A stretch of 17,378 nt of DNA from UBA6921 sp031363085 (GTDB taxonomy: Bacteria > Pseudomonadota > Gammaproteobacteria > SG8-11): contig JANLTU010000177.1 in assembly GCA_031363085.1 (NCBI GenBank), positions 1 to 17,378 of the forward strand. The letters are read 5' to 3'. The translations under genes and the position numbers were made by a program. Below, piece by piece: positions 15,636-17,378 of the stretch. The stretch's first letter is position 1; each line of letters begins with the position of its first letter. Under the pieces are notes generated by a model. That model saw nothing but the letters and a program-made list of their open reading frames with translations, did no database searches and had not been told where the DNA came from.

Positions 15636-16295
15636 ATGTCAAGCAGCCCTGTCAAACATCAACTGTTCGTGCAGTTCGCGCGTGTCGGCAAGACCCTGAG
15701 CAACCCGCATCGCCTGGCGTTGCTGGAATTCCTGGCGCAGGGCGAGCGCAGCGTCGATGCTTTGGCCCGCCTGAGCGGCCTGAGTATTGCCAACACTTCG
15801 CAACACTTGCAGCAGTTGCGGCAAGCCGGGCTGGCGACCACGCGCAAGTCAGGGCAGTTTGTCCACTACCAACTGGCAGGCGACGAAGTGGTGGTGTTGC
15901 TGGAGGCGCTGCGGCGCGTCGCCGAACAACATCTGGCTGAAGTGGAACGCTTGGTAAAAACGCATCTGGCCAGCAAAGACCATCTGGAACCGATCCCGGC
16001 GGACGAACTGCTGAAGCGCATGAAGCAAAAACGCGTGACCGTGATCGACGTGCGCCCACCCGAAGAATACGCCGCCGGCCACGTCGCCGGCGCGCTCAAC
16101 ATCCCGCTTGAAGAACTGGAAAAACACTGGAAAGAACTGCCCACCAGCCGCGAGATCGTCGCCTACTGTCGCGGCCCGTACTGCCTGCTGGCCTACGAAG
16201 CGGTGGCCAAATTACGCCACAGAGGACTCAAGGCACGACGCATGGAAAAGGGTTTTCCGGAGTGGCGGCAGGCAGGCTTGCCGGTGGAAATGTGA
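15636..16295 (+). CDS. ArsR-family regulator fused to a rhodanese domain
   Basis: The 219-residue protein has an ArsR-type winged helix (about residues 8-95: LSNPHRLALLEFL, the recognition region LSGLSIANTSQHLQQLRQAG, and the wing RKSGQFVHYQL). A helical linker leads to a rhodanese domain (about 118-216: VTVIDVRPPEEYAAGHVAGALNIP and the active-site loop CRGPYC at 178-183). Cys178 is the expected sulfur-carrying residue. The only cysteines are 178 and 183, both in the rhodanese loop. The DNA-binding part therefore has no CxC metal site and no cysteine pair like that of BigR-type persulfide sensors. Such fusions are known. A link to sulfur or persulfide signalling is an inference. The ATG has a weak ribosome site. 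Confidence 0.93.
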   Translation: MSSSPVKHQLFVQFARVGKTLSNPHRLALLEFLAQGERSVDALARLSGLSIANTSQHLQQLRQAGLATTRKSGQFVHYQLAGDEVVVLLEALRRVAEQHLAEVERLVKTHLASKDHLEPIPADELLKRMKQKRVTVIDVRPPEEYAAGHVAGALNIPLEELEKHWKELPTSREIVAYCRGPYCLLAYEAVAKLRHRGLKARRMEKGFPEWRQAGLPVEM

Positions 16296-16459
16296 ATCCG
16301 ATGCATGCCTCGGCACGCTGTTCAAGACGGCAGACGGGAAACGGGAAACGAGGGCGGCAAGAGGCCATTCCTGCGAGTCGCTGTGGAATGAAACCCAAAA
16401 CTGCATCAGGCAACTGCCTTCAGCCACTCTTACAGAGATACTACAATAATACAGTTACT

Positions 16460-16514
16460 CAAGCCTGACCCGGTTTCTGACCCGGTTTTTGGTTATTGCA
16501 AGCCTGACCGGGTT
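16460..16514. repeat. Cluster of three short repeats with core CTGACC(C/G)GG
   Basis: Copies are CAAGCCTGACCCGGTTTC (16460-16477), CTGACCCGGTTT (16477-16488) and GCAAGCCTGACCGGGTT (16498-16514). GGTTATTG also appears twice (16491-16498 and 16511-16518). A fourth copy in the opposite orientation lies at 17238-17256. The rest of the gap 16296-16532 shows no gene or terminator I can support. Confidence 0.7.
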
Positions 16515-16532
16515 ATTGATTGAGCGAATGAA

Positions 16533-16986
16533 TCACTTGCACTCCATATGCTCAAAATCGTTGTCTTTCTTGAGTCGTAAGTTTTTGTCGAAATACACAG
16601 AACACTCCCGAACAGAGTCTGGCACTCGCCTGGACAGCACTACATGGGTGTAGGTGTAGGCGCATTCGATCCAAATGCTCCGCCTGCTGTTTCGTTTTTT
16701 GTCGAGCCTCCATATCGCAACTGTTTTGTTGCCGACAGTTTTTCCGCCGCCAGGAGTTAATCCGACCAACTCGCTGGGCAGACCATCATAGAAATTAACT
16801 CCGGATAAATTGTGAAGCATCGCTTCATCGCTACGACTACTGGCGTCCCAACCTAGCGGCGAGGTGGTCGCCTTTTGTGAAACGGAAACAGTGGGTGGAC
16901 ATACCAGCTCTTCACTGGCCTGCGCTCCTAACCCACTAGTCAATAGTGATAAACCCCGCTAGCTTCATAGGGCAAGTTTTAGTCAT
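16533..16986 (-). pseudogene. STY0301-family-like small exported protein, probable frameshift in the signal peptide
   Basis: The main frame (136 residues from TTG at 16943) contains LVCPPTVSVSQ, GW, NFYDGLPSEL, LTPGGG, IWRL, IECAYTYTHVVLSRRVP and a late Cys. This pattern resembles the STY0301 family of small Cys-containing exported proteins. The TTG reading starts in the middle of a signal sequence, ending GLGAQA before SEELVCP. In another frame, ATG at 16986 or 16968 starts MKLAGFIT and stops at 16936-16938. Joining the two frames between about 16966 and 16943 would rebuild a normal signal peptide, so a small insertion or deletion has probably split the gene. The start at 16986 lies six bases after the stop of the neighbour, which suggests an operon. 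In my recollection STY0301 genes often neighbour BPSL0067 genes and may encode immunity proteins. A sequencing error or a genuine TTG start is possible. Confidence 0.6.
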
Positions 16987-16992
16987 TGTTGT

Positions 16993-17292
16993 TTACTCGA
17001 TAACGGAGAACGCATTTCCGTCGTTACTCGGATCCTCGCCACCCCATTTAATGATGCGGACATGAACGCCCAATTTATTGGATGCCCACTGGTCGTAAAC
17101 CTGTATTCCTTTCGCGTCCTGGGAGATGTAGATGGCCGCGTGGTTACCGTGAGCTTGGTTGGGGTACTTCCCGCTTTCAAACGTCGCGATCGCGGTTCCT
17201 CTTTGAATGCCCAAATTTCCGCGCACGGGCGAGCCTTGAAATCGGGTCAGGCTTGCATGACTGCATTGTTCTCCGCCAGATGCGGCACCACA
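16993..17292 (-). pseudogene. BPSL0067-family-like protein, N-terminally truncated
   Basis: From about residue 3 of the GTG reading (17226) the protein reads like the C-terminal part of the BPSL0067 family: GTAIATFESGKYPN, then HGNHAAIYISQDAKGIQVYDQW, and PSNDGNAFSVIE at the end. The family is thought to be NlpC/P60-like, and His of HGNHAAIYI would be the catalytic histidine. The cysteine should lie in the missing N-terminal half. Upstream the frame stays open only to a TAG at 17293-17295 and passes through an inverted copy of the repeat GCAAGCCTGACCCGATTTC (17238-17256). No start codon with a ribosome site is visible. The gene therefore looks broken, probably by insertion of or recombination at the repeat. 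GTG at 17226 could still yield 77 residues. Confidence 0.6.
17238..17256. repeat. Inverted copy of the CTGACCCGG repeat inside the BPSL0067-like reading frame
   Basis: On the minus strand this reads GCAAGCCTGACCCGATTTC, matching 16460-16477 and 16498-16514 in opposite orientation. The copies therefore bracket the STY0301-like/BPSL0067-like pair. The stretch from here to the window end (17257-17378) holds no gene I can support and may belong to a repeat or mobile element continuing outside. Confidence 0.6.
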
Positions 17293-17378
17293 CTAACCAC
17301 ACACGCAGACTTGTGCATGGCTAGGGTTCCAGCATGTTCTTGATGCCTGTACTTCAGGAGCATCGGCGAATTCACCGG

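Noticed and set aside
16296..16532. A CRISPR-like array from the repeated CTGACCCGG motif
   Set aside because: There are only three uneven, very short copies, without regular spacers and without cas genes.

Overview
The window looks like the chromosome of a gammaproteobacterium with moderately high GC. Two syntenic blocks support this. One is zapB-like/zapA - 6S RNA (ssrS) - fau on the minus strand. The other, diverging from it, is ygfB - pepP - ubiH - ubiI on the plus strand, the same arrangement as around ssrS and pepP in Escherichia coli. I cannot name the genus.

Layout. 84-159: tRNA-Thr(CGT). 179-823 (-): Crp/Fnr-family regulator. 1057-1236 (+): a 59-residue membrane protein whose end overlaps fau (1226-1819, -). 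About 1931-2121 (-): 6S RNA. 2220-2761 (-): zapA and a zapB-like coiled-coil gene, overlapping by 4 bp, behind a strong sigma70-like promoter. 2907-7280 (+): ygfB, pepP, ubiH and ubiI, tightly packed, with GTG starts and a GTGA overlap. 7324-8595 (+): a six-bladed NHL propeller lipoprotein with a Pro/Thr-rich tail.

8716-12068 (-): the least explained part. It holds two translationally coupled (ATGA overlap) envelope proteins that are recognisable paralogues. One is a 489-residue Sec-exported protein and the other a 628-residue lipoprotein with a long Gly/Ala-rich hydrophobic region. I recognise no family, and this is my main candidate for an undescribed system. 12298-13683 (+): a DUF1835-type protein with an extra N-terminal module. 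It converges on a SAM methyltransferase (13685-14323, -), which follows a SHOCT-domain membrane protein (14395-14637, -) and a sterol-desaturase/fatty-acid-hydroxylase-family enzyme (14675-15535, -).

15636-16295 (+): an ArsR-rhodanese fusion regulator, divergent from the hydroxylase gene. A perfect inverted repeat in the shared intergenic region is its probable operator. 16296 to the end: a degraded accessory patch. It holds a STY0301-like gene with a probable frameshift in its signal peptide and an N-terminally broken BPSL0067-like gene, which resembles an antibacterial immunity/effector pair. Copies of a short motif lie in opposite orientations on the two sides of the pair.

Functional picture: housekeeping genes (cell division, 6S riboregulation, folate repair, ubiquinone hydroxylation) occupy the left half. 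Envelope and accessory functions of mostly unknown role occupy the right half.
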